Positions 10,583 through 20,263 of a DNA stretch of 64,000 nucleotides are shown here, piece by piece (the stretch's first letter is position 1; each line of letters opens with the position of its first letter). Origin of the DNA: Candidatus Psyllophila symbiotica. GTDB lineage: Bacteria; Pseudomonadota; Gammaproteobacteria; Enterobacterales; Enterobacteriaceae_A. A program made the position numbers and the translations under genes. Under the pieces are notes generated by a model. That model made no database searches, was not told where the DNA came from, and was given only the letters and a program-made list of their open reading frames with translations. The stretch lies in the NCBI GenBank assembly GCA_030849185.1, contig CP102980.1, positions 62,001 through 126,000 of the forward strand, in the 5' to 3' direction.

Positions 10583-11746
10583 ATGTTTAAAAAAAAATTT
10601 TTTTTACCTATTTTTAAAAATTATAAAAAAAATATTTATAAACATGGTGTTTTAGAAGTATTTAAAAAAGGTTATGGTTTTTTAAGATCCATAGATAATT
10701 CTTATGTATCTAGTAATAATGATATTTATGTATCACCTAATAAAATTAAACAATTTAAATTACGTACAGGTGATTCAATTACTGGAAAAATTAATTTTTC
10801 TGTAAAAAAAAATTTTTTCCCGGCATTATTTAAAATAAAAGAAATAAATGGTGAAAAACCATCAAATATAAAAAAAAAAATTTATTTCGAAAATTTAACA
10901 CCATTACATACAAATAAAAAACTTAATATGGAACAAGGTAATGGTTTAATTTCAGATTTAACTTCTCGTATTTTAGATTTAGCTTCACCAATAGGAAGAG
11001 GACAAAGAGGTTTAATTGTTGCACCCCCCAAAGCTGGGAAAACAATGTTAATACAAAATATAGCACAAAGTATTGTACATAATCATCCAGATTGTTTTTT
11101 AATTGTTTTATTAATTGATGAACGTCCAGAAGAAGTAACAGAAATGTTACGTTTAATTAAAGGCGAAGTTATAGCATCAACTTTTGATGAACCAGCAGCT
11201 AGACATATTTATATTTCAGAAATGGTATTAGAAAAAGCTAAAAGATTAGTTGAACATAAAAATGATGTTATTATTTTATTAGATTCTATTACACGATTAG
11301 CTAGAGCATATAATTCAATAGCTCCTTTATCTGGTAAAATATTAACTGGAGGTATTGATTCAAAAGCTTTACATCGCCCTAAAAAATTTTTTGGAACAGC
11401 TAGAAATGTTGAAGAAGGTGGTAGCTTAACTATTATAGCTACCGCTTTAATCAATACTGGTTCAAAAATGGATGAGGTAATTTATGAAGAATTTAAAGGA
11501 ACAGGAAATATGGAATTACATTTATCGCGTAGAATATCAGACAAAAGAATTTATCCTGCTATTAATTATAATAGATCCGGTACGCGAAAAGAAGAATTAT
11601 TAACAACAATTGAGGAACTAAAAAAAATGTGGATTTTACGTAAAATAGTAAATATGATGGATGAAACAGATGCAATTGAATTTTTATCTAAAAGATTATC
11701 TATGACTAAAACTAATAAAGAATTTTTTGAAATAATGAAAAAATAA
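10583..11746 (+). CDS. rho: Transcription termination factor Rho, lacking the N-terminal helical domain
   Basis: A hexameric RNA-dependent ATPase that releases transcripts. 387 residues against 419 in E. coli. The OB-fold RNA-binding domain ([16 protein letters not shown] near residue 21) and the ATPase domain are intact: Walker A PPKAGKT at 148-154, [13 protein letters not shown]-loop/R-loop segments and the GTRKEELL end. What is missing is the N-terminal helical domain: about 18 unrelated basic residues stand where E. coli has about 50. An in-frame TAG 13-15 nt before the ATG rules out a longer start. AGGA precedes the ATG. It lies downstream of trxA as in E. coli. Confidence 0.96.
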   Translation: MFKKKFFLPIFKNYKKNIYKHGVLEVFKKGYGFLRSIDNSYVSSNNDIYVSPNKIKQFKLRTGDSITGKINFSVKKNFFPALFKIKEINGEKPSNIKKKIYFENLTPLHTNKKLNMEQGNGLISDLTSRILDLASPIGRGQRGLIVAPPKAGKTMLIQNIAQSIVHNHPDCFLIVLLIDERPEEVTEMLRLIKGEVIASTFDEPAARHIYISEMVLEKAKRLVEHKNDVIILLDSITRLARAYNSIAPLSGKILTGGIDSKALHRPKKFFGTARNVEEGGSLTIIATALINTGSKMDEVIYEEFKGTGNMELHLSRRISDKRIYPAINYNRSGTRKEELLTTIEELKKMWILRKIVNMMDETDAIEFLSKRLSMTKTNKEFFEIMKK

Positions 11747-11802
11747 AATTATTATAAAATATTAAAACTTATACATTTTATAACTATTGTATTAAATAAA
11801 AG

Positions 11803-12210
11803 TTAATATTTATTATCTATAAACCAACTTTTTAAAATTAATTTAGAAGATATAGAATCTATATAAATATCTTTAATTTTATATTTTTTTTTATAAATTA
11901 AAAAAAATTTTTTAGCTTCTATTGTACTCAAATATTCATTGTGAAAAAAAATATAAACATTAAATTTTTTATAAAATACTATAGAAAATTTTAAAATTAA
12001 AAAAATTAATAATAAACTTTTATTATTATTTATTGGTAAACCAATAACAACTGAAATAGGGTTCCAAAATTTAAGTAAATATTTTATTTTTAACCAATTG
12101 ATTTTACCATTATTTATTTTAAAAGGTTTTAATAAAGAAACAGTTTTTGAAATTTGTTGTCCAATTGATAATCCTATTTTTTTAATACCAAAATCAAAAC
12201 AAAAAAACAT
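11803..12210 (-). CDS. ruvX: RuvX/YqgF, putative pre-16S rRNA nuclease
   Basis: An RNase-H-fold protein, essential in many bacteria, implicated in maturation of the 16S rRNA 5' end. 135 residues (138 in E. coli). FDFGIKKIG at the N-terminus carries the first acidic ligand (Asp6). VVIGLPINN, then HNEYLSTIEAK with the Glu, and IYIDSISSKLIL with the final Asp give the complete active site. The product is strongly hydrophobic and Lys-rich, but its motifs are in order. It lies convergent with rho and downstream of rpsA on the same strand. Confidence 0.88.
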   Translation of the reverse strand: MFFCFDFGIKKIGLSIGQQISKTVSLLKPFKINNGKINWLKIKYLLKFWNPISVVIGLPINNNKSLLLIFLILKFSIVFYKKFNVYIFFHNEYLSTIEAKKFFLIYKKKYKIKDIYIDSISSKLILKSWFIDNKY

Positions 12211-12273
12211 AATATTTAAAGTTTACAAATATTTAAATTATTTTAAAATTTTATTACATATTTATTTAAATTA

Positions 12274-13809
12274 TTATATTAAAGATAAAATTAGTATTCT
12301 TTTACTTCTAATTTTAATAAAATTTAATTTTATTAATTTTTTTATTTTAAATTTAATAAAATTAATACTATTTAAATTATTATTTAAATATCCTATTAAT
12401 TTATTTCCTAAATTTATTTTAATTTTTTTTTTACTTATTGATAAACATTTACAATATATAAAATTATTTTTTTTATATATAGTTAAAAATTTATTAAAAT
12501 TATCTATATTAAGTTGTTTAATTCCAAGAGAAATACGTTCACGTTTAACATCAACTTGAAGAATAATACTTCTAATTAAATCTCCTTTTTTATATTTAAT
12601 TGTACTTTTCTTATTTAATAAATTCCATGAAATATCAGATAAATGTATCAATCCATCAATACCATTGAACAAACCAACAAAAATACCAAAATCAGTAATA
12701 GATTTAACAACTACTTTAATACAACATTTTATTTTTTTAATATTTAAAAAATTTTTCCAAGGATTAATTTTACATTGTTTAATACCTAATGATATTCTAC
12801 GTTTTTTCATATCAATATTTAAAATCATAACATCGATTTGTTTATTAATTTTAATAAATTTAAATAATTTTTTTTTTTTTTTTTTCCATTCCATTTCTGA
12901 TATATGAACTAAACCTTCAATACCTTCTTCTATTTCAACAAAACATCCATAATTAGTTAAATTACTAACTCTACCCTTTGTTACAAAACCTTTAGGATAA
13001 CGTATCATAATATTATTCCATGGATCTATAAATCTTTGTTTTAATCCTAATGAAATACGTTTATTTAAATTATCAAATTTAATTATTTTAAGAACAATTT
13101 CATCGCCAATATTAATAATATCACTTGGATGATTTATTCTTTTCCATGACATATCTGTTATATGTAATAAACCATCTAAACCACCTATATTAATAAAAGC
13201 ACCATAATCAGTTAAATTTTTAACAACACCTTTTACAATCATACCTTTTTTAATTAATTTTATAGGTTTTTTTTTAACAATATTATATTTTAATTTAATA
13301 ACAGATTTACGTGAAACTACAATATTATTTCTTTTTTTATCTAATTTAATAATTTTAAATTCTAATTTTTTTCCTTCCAGATGAGTTATATCTTTAATAG
13401 GTTTTATATCAACTAATGAACCAGGTAAAAAAGCTTTAATATTATTTAATTCAACATTATAACCACCTTTTATTTTACCGTTTATATATCCAAACATACT
13501 TATTGAATTTTTAAGAGCATTTTCTAAAAATAACCATTCTTTATCATATTTTACTTTTTCATAAGATAACATTGTCTCACCAAAACCATTATCTACACAA
13601 TCTAAAATAAAATTAATTTTATCACCTATTTTAATTTTATTTTTTTTACTAAATTCTTCCGTTGAAATAACAGCTAATGATTTTAAACCTACATCTATAA
13701 AAACAAATTCTTTATTAATAGATATTATATGACCTTTTAATAAAGAACTAGGATTAATATTTATTTTTTTAAATGATTTTTTAAAAATTTCACGAAATTT
13801 TTTCAACAT
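12274..13809 (-). CDS. rpsA: Small-subunit ribosomal protein S1
   Basis: Captures mRNA on the 30S subunit through tandem S1 (OB-fold) repeats. I place the start at the ATG at 13809 (511 residues). A longer frame opens only with TTG at 13821, and MLKKFREIFKKSFKKI lines up with the E. coli N-terminus. S1 domains 1 to 5 are clear: GETMLSYEK, FLPGSLVDIKPIKD, VKNLTDYGAFINIGGLDGLL, LTNYGCFVEIEEGIEGLVHI, ITDFGIFVGLFNGIDGLIHL. The sixth domain is eroded, and the acidic/alanine-rich tail of the 557-residue E. coli protein is gone. cmk and ihfB, its usual enterobacterial flanks, are absent. Confidence 0.95.
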   Translation of the reverse strand: MLKKFREIFKKSFKKININPSSLLKGHIISINKEFVFIDVGLKSLAVISTEEFSKKNKIKIGDKINFILDCVDNGFGETMLSYEKVKYDKEWLFLENALKNSISMFGYINGKIKGGYNVELNNIKAFLPGSLVDIKPIKDITHLEGKKLEFKIIKLDKKRNNIVVSRKSVIKLKYNIVKKKPIKLIKKGMIVKGVVKNLTDYGAFINIGGLDGLLHITDMSWKRINHPSDIINIGDEIVLKIIKFDNLNKRISLGLKQRFIDPWNNIMIRYPKGFVTKGRVSNLTNYGCFVEIEEGIEGLVHISEMEWKKKKKKLFKFIKINKQIDVMILNIDMKKRRISLGIKQCKINPWKNFLNIKKIKCCIKVVVKSITDFGIFVGLFNGIDGLIHLSDISWNLLNKKSTIKYKKGDLIRSIILQVDVKRERISLGIKQLNIDNFNKFLTIYKKNNFIYCKCLSISKKKIKINLGNKLIGYLNNNLNSINFIKFKIKKLIKLNFIKIRSKRILILSLI

Positions 13810-14247
13810 AATATAACTCAATAATTATTAACAAAATTAGTTTTATTTATATATTTTTAAATTATTATAATTAATTTAAATTAAAATAATAATATTAAAA
13901 TAAATGAAATATAAAAATATTATTTATTATTAAATTTATAAATTATATTTAAAATATTTAAAAATAAAAAATATTATAAAAACTTTTAATTTATAAACAT
14001 AATAATAATAATTTTAAAAAAATTACAATTAATAAAATTTATTGCTTTTTAAATTTATTATTATAAAATATATCTATTTAAATTTTAATTAATTTATCAA
14101 AAAGAAATATTTATTAAATAATATAATTATATTAAATTCAAAAAAATTGCAAAATTTATAAAATATTATTGTATTTAAATAATTATAATTAATATAATTA
14201 ATATAATTAATATAATTTATTATAAATAAATTTAATAAAATTAAAAA
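13810..14247. other. 438-bp AT-rich spacer without a recognisable gene
   Basis: It lies upstream of rpsA and downstream of pykA, both on the minus strand. I see no ORF of note, tRNA or GC-rich hairpin. It must hold the rpsA promoter on the side near 13810. A small 9-bp tandem repeat (ATAATTAAT) occupies 14185-14217. In E. coli cmk lies just upstream of rpsA, so this may be the eroded remnant of lost genes, but no residual protein similarity is visible. Confidence 0.5.
14185..14217. repeat. Short 9-bp tandem repeat (ATAATTAAT, about 3.7 copies)
   Basis: Three exact copies of ATAATTAAT followed by a partial copy, just beyond the pykA stop codon. Probably replication slippage in a neutral AT-rich spacer. 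Confidence 0.7.
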
Positions 14248-15696
14248 CTATTTTACACATAAAATTCTACTTGTATTAGTATTTCCAGGTTTTCCTATAA
14301 TATCACCAGTAGTTATTACAACTAAATCACCGGTAAATAATATTTTTTTTTTAGACAAATATCTAATAATATTCTTAATTATTAACATAGAATTTTTAAT
14401 ATTTTGATTATCATAATATATAGGTGTAACACCTCTATATAATGAAGCTAATCTTAAAACATTTTTATGACATGAAATTGCAAAAATAGGTATATCAGAA
14501 ATCACACGCGACATCATAAATGAAGTACGACCAGATTCAGTTAATGTTATAATAGCAGCAACACCTTTTAAATGATTAGCTATATATACAGATGAAATCG
14601 CAATTGCATCAGATATACAATTAAATTGTATATTTAAAAATTTTTTATAATCATTAAAAATTGGAATTTTTTCTGCTCCTATACATATATTAGACATAAT
14701 TTTAACAGTTTCAATTGGATACTTACCTGTTGCTGTTTCAGCGGACAACATTACAGCATCAGTACCATCTAAAACTGAATTAGCAACATCCATAACTTCA
14801 GCACGAGTTGGAATTGGTGTATTAATCATTGAATTCATCATTTGAGTAGCGGTAATAACAGCTCTATTTAAAAATCTTGATCTACTTATTATTTTTTTTT
14901 GAACCCCAATTAATTCTGGATCACCAATTTCAACTCCTAAATCACCTCGTGCAACCATAACTGCATCAGAAGATAATATAATATTATCTAAAATTTTATC
15001 ATTATTTACTACTTCAGCACGTTCTATTTTAGAAATTATTTTAGCTCTAGATCCTGCTTGATTAGACAAAAAACGTGCTTCTTTTATATCTAATTCACTT
15101 CTTGGAAATGAAACAGCTAAATAATCAATACCTATTTTAGAAGCCATAATAATATCACGTTTATCTTTATTAGTTAAACTCTTTGCAGAAATACCTCCTC
15201 CTAATTTATTAATACCTTTATTATTTGATAATAAACCACCTAAAATTACTTTTGTAAATATTTTTTCATTTTTAACTTTAATTACTTTAATTTTAATATG
15301 CCCATCATCTAAAACAAGAATATCTCCAGGAATAACATCATTTATTAAATTTTTATATTCAAAACCTACTTTTTCAACATTACCTTCATATACAGGTACA
15401 TTATAATCTAATATAAAAATATTATTAATATTTAATTTAATAAAACCATTTTTAAAAGAAGAAATCCTAATTTTAGGCCCTTGCAAATCCACTAAAATAG
15501 CTATATATTTACCTGTTTTTCTTGATATTTCTTTTACTTTTTTAGCTCGAATTTTATGATCTTCTAAAAATCCATGTGAAAAATTTAGCCTTACTACATT
15601 TACTCCAGCTAATATTATTTTTTCTAAATTATTATTTTTATCAGTAGTAGGACCAAGAGTTGCAATTATTTTAGTTTTTCTTAAAAATCTAGACAA
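14248..15696 (-). CDS. pykA: Pyruvate kinase II
   Basis: The last step of glycolysis: phosphoenolpyruvate plus ADP to pyruvate plus ATP. 482 residues; the N-terminus [19 protein letters not shown] and KVGFEYKNL resemble E. coli PykA (480) more than PykF. Substrate and metal segments [35 protein letters not shown] and [12 protein letters not shown] are intact. The stop codon is TAG, one of the few UAG stops I see here, so this gene depends on release factor 1. It is the only pyruvate kinase in the window. Confidence 0.96.
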   Translation of the reverse strand: MSRFLRKTKIIATLGPTTDKNNNLEKIILAGVNVVRLNFSHGFLEDHKIRAKKVKEISRKTGKYIAILVDLQGPKIRISSFKNGFIKLNINNIFILDYNVPVYEGNVEKVGFEYKNLINDVIPGDILVLDDGHIKIKVIKVKNEKIFTKVILGGLLSNNKGINKLGGGISAKSLTNKDKRDIIMASKIGIDYLAVSFPRSELDIKEARFLSNQAGSRAKIISKIERAEVVNNDKILDNIILSSDAVMVARGDLGVEIGDPELIGVQKKIISRSRFLNRAVITATQMMNSMINTPIPTRAEVMDVANSVLDGTDAVMLSAETATGKYPIETVKIMSNICIGAEKIPIFNDYKKFLNIQFNCISDAIAISSVYIANHLKGVAAIITLTESGRTSFMMSRVISDIPIFAISCHKNVLRLASLYRGVTPIYYDNQNIKNSMLIIKNIIRYLSKKKILFTGDLVVITTGDIIGKPGNTNTSRILCVK

Positions 15697-15851
15697 TTTT
15701 AAATCCTTATATTTATATAAAATTATTGCAAAAAATTTTATTTATAAAATATAAAATAATAATTAATTTATTTTAAAATAATCATTTAAAATATTAATTT
15801 TAATGATAAATTTTTAAATGTTTATTAAATATTTATTAAATAAACTATAAT

Positions 15852-17102
15852 TTAGTATTTATATATTAATTTAGGCTTTTTAAGTTTTAAAACAACTTGA
15901 CTATCTATGATTAATGAAATATTTTTATATTTTATTGTAGGTAAATCATACATAATATTTACTAATATTTCTTCAACAATAGTTCTTAATCCTCTTGCTC
16001 CTGTTTTTCTTATAATTGTTTTTTTTGCGATAGCAATTAATGCGCAATCAGTAAATATTAAATTAACATTATCCATATATAATAAAACTTGATATTGTTT
16101 AATTATTGAATTTTTAGGTTTTTTTAAAATTTCTGCTAACATTTTTTCATCTAAATCATTAAGTGTTGCAATAATAGGTATTCTTCCAATAAATTCTGGG
16201 ATAAGCCCAAATTGAATTAAATCATCAGGCTCTATAATTGTAGATAATGTTTTTTTTTTAATTTCATTAATGTTTTTTTTAATACTAGCACCAAAACCAA
16301 TACCTGTATTTTTATTAATACGTTGAGTTAATATTTTTTCTAAACCAGAAAAAGATCCACCACATATAAATAATATTTTTGATGTATCAATTTGAATGAA
16401 TTCCTGTTGTGGGTGTTTTCGACCACCTAAAGGAGGAACAGAAGCAATTGTACCTTCAATTATTTTTAATAATGATTGCTGAACTCCTTCACCTGAAACA
16501 TCTCTTGTAATTGAAGGATTATTTGATTTACGAGCTATTTTATCAATTTCATCTATATAAATTATCCCGTGTTGCGCAGCATTAACATCATAATTACAAT
16601 TTATTAAAAGTTTTTGTAAAATATTTTCAACATCTTCCCCAACATATCCTGCTTCAGTTAATGTAGTTGCATCAGCAATTGCAAAAGGAACATATAAGAA
16701 ATTAGCTAAAGTTTCAGCTAATAATGTTTTTCCACTACCAGTAGGGCCTATTAATAAAATATTACTTTTTTTAAGTTCCATAACATTAGGATTTGAATTA
16801 TTTTTTAAACGTTTATAATGATTATAAACCGCAACAGATAAAATTTTTTTTGCTTCATTTTGACCAATAATATAGTTATTTAAATGAGAACATATTTTAT
16901 TAGGAATAGGTAAATTATTACTTGTTTTTATAGAATTCATATATTCTTCAAATTCTTTAAATACCATTTCATTACAAATACTAATACATAAATCACATAT
17001 ATAAACAGATGGTCCATAAACTAAAATACGTAATATTGTTTGATTATCACCACAAAAAGAACAATTAGGATTAAATTCTTTTTTATTATATTTTCTTGCC
17101 AT
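15852..17102 (-). CDS. clpX: ClpX, ATPase subunit of ClpXP protease
   Basis: An AAA+ unfoldase that feeds substrates, including tmRNA-tagged proteins, to ClpP. 416 residues (424 in E. coli). The N-terminal zinc domain has Cys14, Cys17, Cys36 and Cys39. Walker A GPTGSGKT is at 119-126, the pore loop is GYVGEDVE, Walker B is [10 protein letters not shown], sensor-type segment EFIGRIP, and the IGF loop that docks to ClpP is GIGFGA. It lies downstream of clpP on the same strand, with a 248-bp repeat-bearing spacer. The genes that often follow it (lon, hupB) are not here. Confidence 0.97.
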   Translation of the reverse strand: MARKYNKKEFNPNCSFCGDNQTILRILVYGPSVYICDLCISICNEMVFKEFEEYMNSIKTSNNLPIPNKICSHLNNYIIGQNEAKKILSVAVYNHYKRLKNNSNPNVMELKKSNILLIGPTGSGKTLLAETLANFLYVPFAIADATTLTEAGYVGEDVENILQKLLINCNYDVNAAQHGIIYIDEIDKIARKSNNPSITRDVSGEGVQQSLLKIIEGTIASVPPLGGRKHPQQEFIQIDTSKILFICGGSFSGLEKILTQRINKNTGIGFGASIKKNINEIKKKTLSTIIEPDDLIQFGLIPEFIGRIPIIATLNDLDEKMLAEILKKPKNSIIKQYQVLLYMDNVNLIFTDCALIAIAKKTIIRKTGARGLRTIVEEILVNIMYDLPTIKYKNISLIIDSQVVLKLKKPKLIYKY

Positions 17103-17177
17103 ATTAAAATTCCATTTTAAAAATAAATAAAATTACTTAATAATATTTTAAATTTTTAAAATAAAAACAAAATATAA

Positions 17178-17345
17178 TTATTTACTAATACTCTAATAAA
17201 AAAATAAATTAAATTAAATAAAAATACTTTATTAGAATGTTAATAAACAAAAATTATTTACTAACACTCTAATAAAGTATTAGCAAATAAAATTATTTCT
17301 AATATTCTAATAGAATATTAGTAACAAAATTATTTCTAATATTTA
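17178..17345. repeat. Degenerate palindrome-bearing repeat between clpP and clpX
   Basis: Four related copies of a unit beginning ATTATTTACTAAYACTCTAA start near 17178, 17253, 17293 and 17330. Copies 2 and 3 carry internal inverted repeats: CTAATA/TATTAG near 17270 and the 10-bp perfect CTAATATTCT/AGAATATTAG at 17299-17321. They are direct repeats with conserved dyads rather than simple microsatellite sequence. Confidence 0.6.
17299..17321 (-). terminator. Hairpin downstream of clpP
   Basis: Perfect 10-bp arms CTAATATTCT (17299-17308) and AGAATATTAG (17312-17321) with a 3-nt centre, 30 nt past the clpP stop. Arms are AT-rich and no long U tract follows, so it may stabilise the 3' end or mark a processing point rather than terminate. 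Confidence 0.35.
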
Positions 17346-17350
17346 ATTAT

Positions 17351-17977
17351 TTATTCACGATGAGTAAAAATTTTATCAATTATACCATAATTTAATGCTT
17401 CTTCAGAAGTCATAAAATAATCGCGTTCTGTATCTAAATTAATTTTTTCAATAGATTGACCAGTATGTTTTGAAATTAATTGATTAAGTTTATTTTTAAT
17501 TTTTAAAATTTCTTTAGCATGTATTTCAATATCACTGGCTTGACCTTGATAACCCCCTAAAGGTTGATGTATCATTATAGAAGAATTAGGTAAACAAAAA
17601 CGTTTATTTTTTTTACCAGCCATTAATAAAAACGATCCCATTGAACATGCTTGGCCTATACACATTGTACTTATATCTGATTTAATAAATTGCATAGTAT
17701 CATATATTGACATTCCAGAAGTTATTATTCCGCCTGGAGAATTTATGTACATATAAATATCTTTTTCTGGATTATCTGATTCAAGATATAATAATTGCGC
17801 TGTTATTAAATTTGCTACATAATCATCTATTATTCCAGTTAAAAAAATAATACGATCTTTTAATAAACGTGAGAATATATCATAAGATCTCTCACCAGTT
17901 AAAGTTTTTTCAGAAACTATAGGTACTAAAGATAAAATTTTATGAATATGTTGAAAACTATATTTATCAAAAACCAT
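17351..17977 (-). CDS. clpP: ClpP, serine protease subunit of ClpXP
   Basis: A barrel-forming serine peptidase partnered with ClpX. 208 residues (207 in E. coli). The catalytic triad is intact: Ser112 in QACSMGSF, His137 in MIHQPLGG and Asp186 in [25 protein letters not shown] is the oxyanion-hole region. It is first in the clpP-clpX pair. tig, which precedes clpP in E. coli, is not present; rlmB lies upstream instead. Confidence 0.97.
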   Translation of the reverse strand: MVFDKYSFQHIHKILSLVPIVSEKTLTGERSYDIFSRLLKDRIIFLTGIIDDYVANLITAQLLYLESDNPEKDIYMYINSPGGIITSGMSIYDTMQFIKSDISTMCIGQACSMGSFLLMAGKKNKRFCLPNSSIMIHQPLGGYQGQASDIEIHAKEILKIKNKLNQLISKHTGQSIEKINLDTERDYFMTSEEALNYGIIDKIFTHRE

Positions 17978-18055
17978 TAATATTCTCCTTTAAAATATTA
18001 AAAAAATAATTTTAATATATATATAAAATATTAAAAAATCAAGTACAATAAATAA

Positions 18056-18802
18056 TTATTTAAAATTTAAATAAAATCTTTGACGTATAACTTCAAATAA
18101 TACTATTCCAGTAGCAACCGAAACATTAAGAGATAAAATATTTCCTTTCATTGGAATACTAATTAACAAATCACAAAGTTTAGATGTTAATTTACGAATC
18201 CCTTTGTTTTCAGAACCAAATATTAAAGCCAAAGGAATATTATAATTAATATTATAAAACAAATTATTAGATTTATGCGTTGCTCCAATAATGACAATAT
18301 TAATTTTTTTTAAAAAAAATAAAGTTCTAGATAAATTAACAACACTAATTATAGGTATATTATCACAAACACCGCATGAAACTTTTTTAACTAAAGAATT
18401 TATTTTAGCAGAATTTTTTTTAGGTATAATAATTATATTTACACCACTAGCATAAGCGTTTCTTATACAAGCTCCCAAATTTCTAGGATCAGTAATACAA
18501 TCTAGAATTAATAATAACGGTTTAATAGTATTTTTTAAAATATTATAAATATTTTTTTCAGAATATTTTTTATTTTTATATATTTCAGCAATAATACCTT
18601 GATGAATTAATCCGTTACATTTTTTATTTAAAAAAACTTTATTACAAAATTTAATTAAAATATTATTTTTATTAAGATTATTAATAATATTTTTAATCCT
18701 TAAATCGTTTCGATTTTTAAAAATAAAAACTTTAATAAATCTTTTAGGGGTAAAAAACAACAAATTTTCAATAGAATGAATACCGTATATTAATTCTTTC
18801 AT
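18056..18802 (-). CDS. rlmB: 23S rRNA (guanosine-2251 2'-O) methyltransferase
   Basis: A SpoU/TrmH-family enzyme with a knotted fold that methylates G2251 in the peptidyl-transferase P loop. 248 residues (243 in E. coli). The N-terminal substrate-binding part runs to about residue 85. The catalytic domain follows, with DPRNLGACIRNAYASG, LIFGSENKGI, and the C-terminal SIPMKGNILSLNVSVATG, the SpoU motifs in correct order. It stands between clpP and fsr; rnr, its E. coli neighbour, is absent. Confidence 0.93.
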   Translation of the reverse strand: MKELIYGIHSIENLLFFTPKRFIKVFIFKNRNDLRIKNIINNLNKNNILIKFCNKVFLNKKCNGLIHQGIIAEIYKNKKYSEKNIYNILKNTIKPLLLILDCITDPRNLGACIRNAYASGVNIIIIPKKNSAKINSLVKKVSCGVCDNIPIISVVNLSRTLFFLKKINIVIIGATHKSNNLFYNINYNIPLALIFGSENKGIRKLTSKLCDLLISIPMKGNILSLNVSVATGIVLFEVIRQRFYLNFK

Positions 18803-18910
18803 TTTAAAATATAAAAATAAATAAATTATTAAAAGTAAAAATATATAACATACTAATTATAAATTATTTTAAAAATTACATTTAATTTAAAAAATAATTA
18901 TTTTTAAAAA

Positions 18911-20125
18911 TTAGTTATAATTTGAAAAAGTATTAGGCAATAAAGTAGCAAAAATACCCATTAAAGGTAAAAACGAACATATTCTATAAACATAATTAAT
19001 ACTAGTAGAATCAGCAATATAACCTAAAGTAGCAGCACCAAAACCACTAATAGCAAATGCACAACCAAATAAAATACCAGAAATAGTACCAAATTTACCA
19101 GGAATTAATTCTTGTGAATATATTAATATTGAAGAAAAAGCAGAAGCCATTATAAACCCAATAATCATTGTTAATATTCCTATCCAAGTTAAAGATACAT
19201 AAGGTAAAATAATTGTAAATGGAGCTGCTCCAAAAATAGAAGTTAAAATAATATATTTCCTACCAAATTTATCACCTAAAGGTCCACCAACCATACTCCC
19301 TAAAGTAATAGAAAATAAAAACATAAATAAATGCATTTGAGCATTTTGAACTGAAACACCAAATTTATGTATTAAAAAAAAAGTATAATAACTACTAATA
19401 CTAGTAAGATAAAAATATTTTGAAAAAAGCAATAAAAACAAAATTAAAACAGAATAAATAATTTGTTTAATTGAAAAATTAAATTTACTTTTAATTATAT
19501 TTTTTTTAATAGATTTATAATGTTTTTTTTTGTACCAAATTCCTACTTTAAAAAGTATAACCATAGATATTAAAGCTATTAAAGTAAACCATAATATATT
19601 TTTAATACCATAAGGTACAATAATTACAGCAGCTAATAATGGACCAAAAGCACTACCAAAATTACCACCTACTTGTAATAAAGATTGAGCTAAACCATAC
19701 CTACCACCGGATGCCATACTTGCAACTCTAGCAGACTCTGGATGAAAAATTGATGAACCAGTACCTACTAATGCTGCTGCTATTAATACTAACATAAAAA
19801 TATTAGCAATTGAAAGTATTAATAAACCTAACAACATAAAACCCATACCTATTAATAAAGAATAAGGTTGAGGATATTTATCGATATAAAAACCAATAAT
19901 TGGTTGTAATAAAGATGCAGTAAATTGATAAGTAAGAGTAATATAACCAATTTGTCCAAAACTGAGTCTAAAATTTTTTTGTAAAATAGGATAAATAGAT
20001 AATAATAAAGATTGAATTAAATCATTAAAAAAATGAGATATAGCAATAGCACTTAATATACAAAAAACAGGTTTTATAAAAACATTTTTTTTGTTTATAA
20101 ATATTTTTAAACTTTTATATTTCAT
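18911..20125 (-). CDS. fsr: MFS efflux transporter of the fosmidomycin-resistance (Fsr) type
   Basis: A twelve-helix major-facilitator protein of 404 residues (406 in E. coli Fsr). It matches Fsr over its whole length: HFFNDLIQSLLLSIYPIL near residue 30, GTGSSIFHPESARVA near 121, GGNFGSAFGPLLAA near 152, KYFYLTSISSYYTFF in the second half, and GDKFGRKYI as the MFS loop motif. Fsr exports fosmidomycin in E. coli; its natural substrate is not known to me. Neighbours rlmB and serS give no functional clue. It is the only evident transporter in the window. Confidence 0.9.
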   Translation of the reverse strand: MKYKSLKIFINKKNVFIKPVFCILSAIAISHFFNDLIQSLLLSIYPILQKNFRLSFGQIGYITLTYQFTASLLQPIIGFYIDKYPQPYSLLIGMGFMLLGLLILSIANIFMLVLIAAALVGTGSSIFHPESARVASMASGGRYGLAQSLLQVGGNFGSAFGPLLAAVIIVPYGIKNILWFTLIALISMVILFKVGIWYKKKHYKSIKKNIIKSKFNFSIKQIIYSVLILFLLLFSKYFYLTSISSYYTFFLIHKFGVSVQNAQMHLFMFLFSITLGSMVGGPLGDKFGRKYIILTSIFGAAPFTIILPYVSLTWIGILTMIIGFIMASAFSSILIYSQELIPGKFGTISGILFGCAFAISGFGAATLGYIADSTSINYVYRICSFLPLMGIFATLLPNTFSNYN

Positions 20126-20263
20126 AAATTTATACCTAAAAATTAAAATTAAAATTAATTATTTTAAATAAATATTATATATATTTAAAAATATTTCATA
20201 TTTACTTAGCAAAAAAATATTTTAAAAATTTATTAAAATAAAACAAATTTACAATGGATTTAA

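Noticed and set aside
12098-12559. 153-codon plus-strand frame
   Set aside because: It is antisense to ruvX and rpsA, both of which have clear family motifs; its own product is low-complexity Ile/Leu/Phe.
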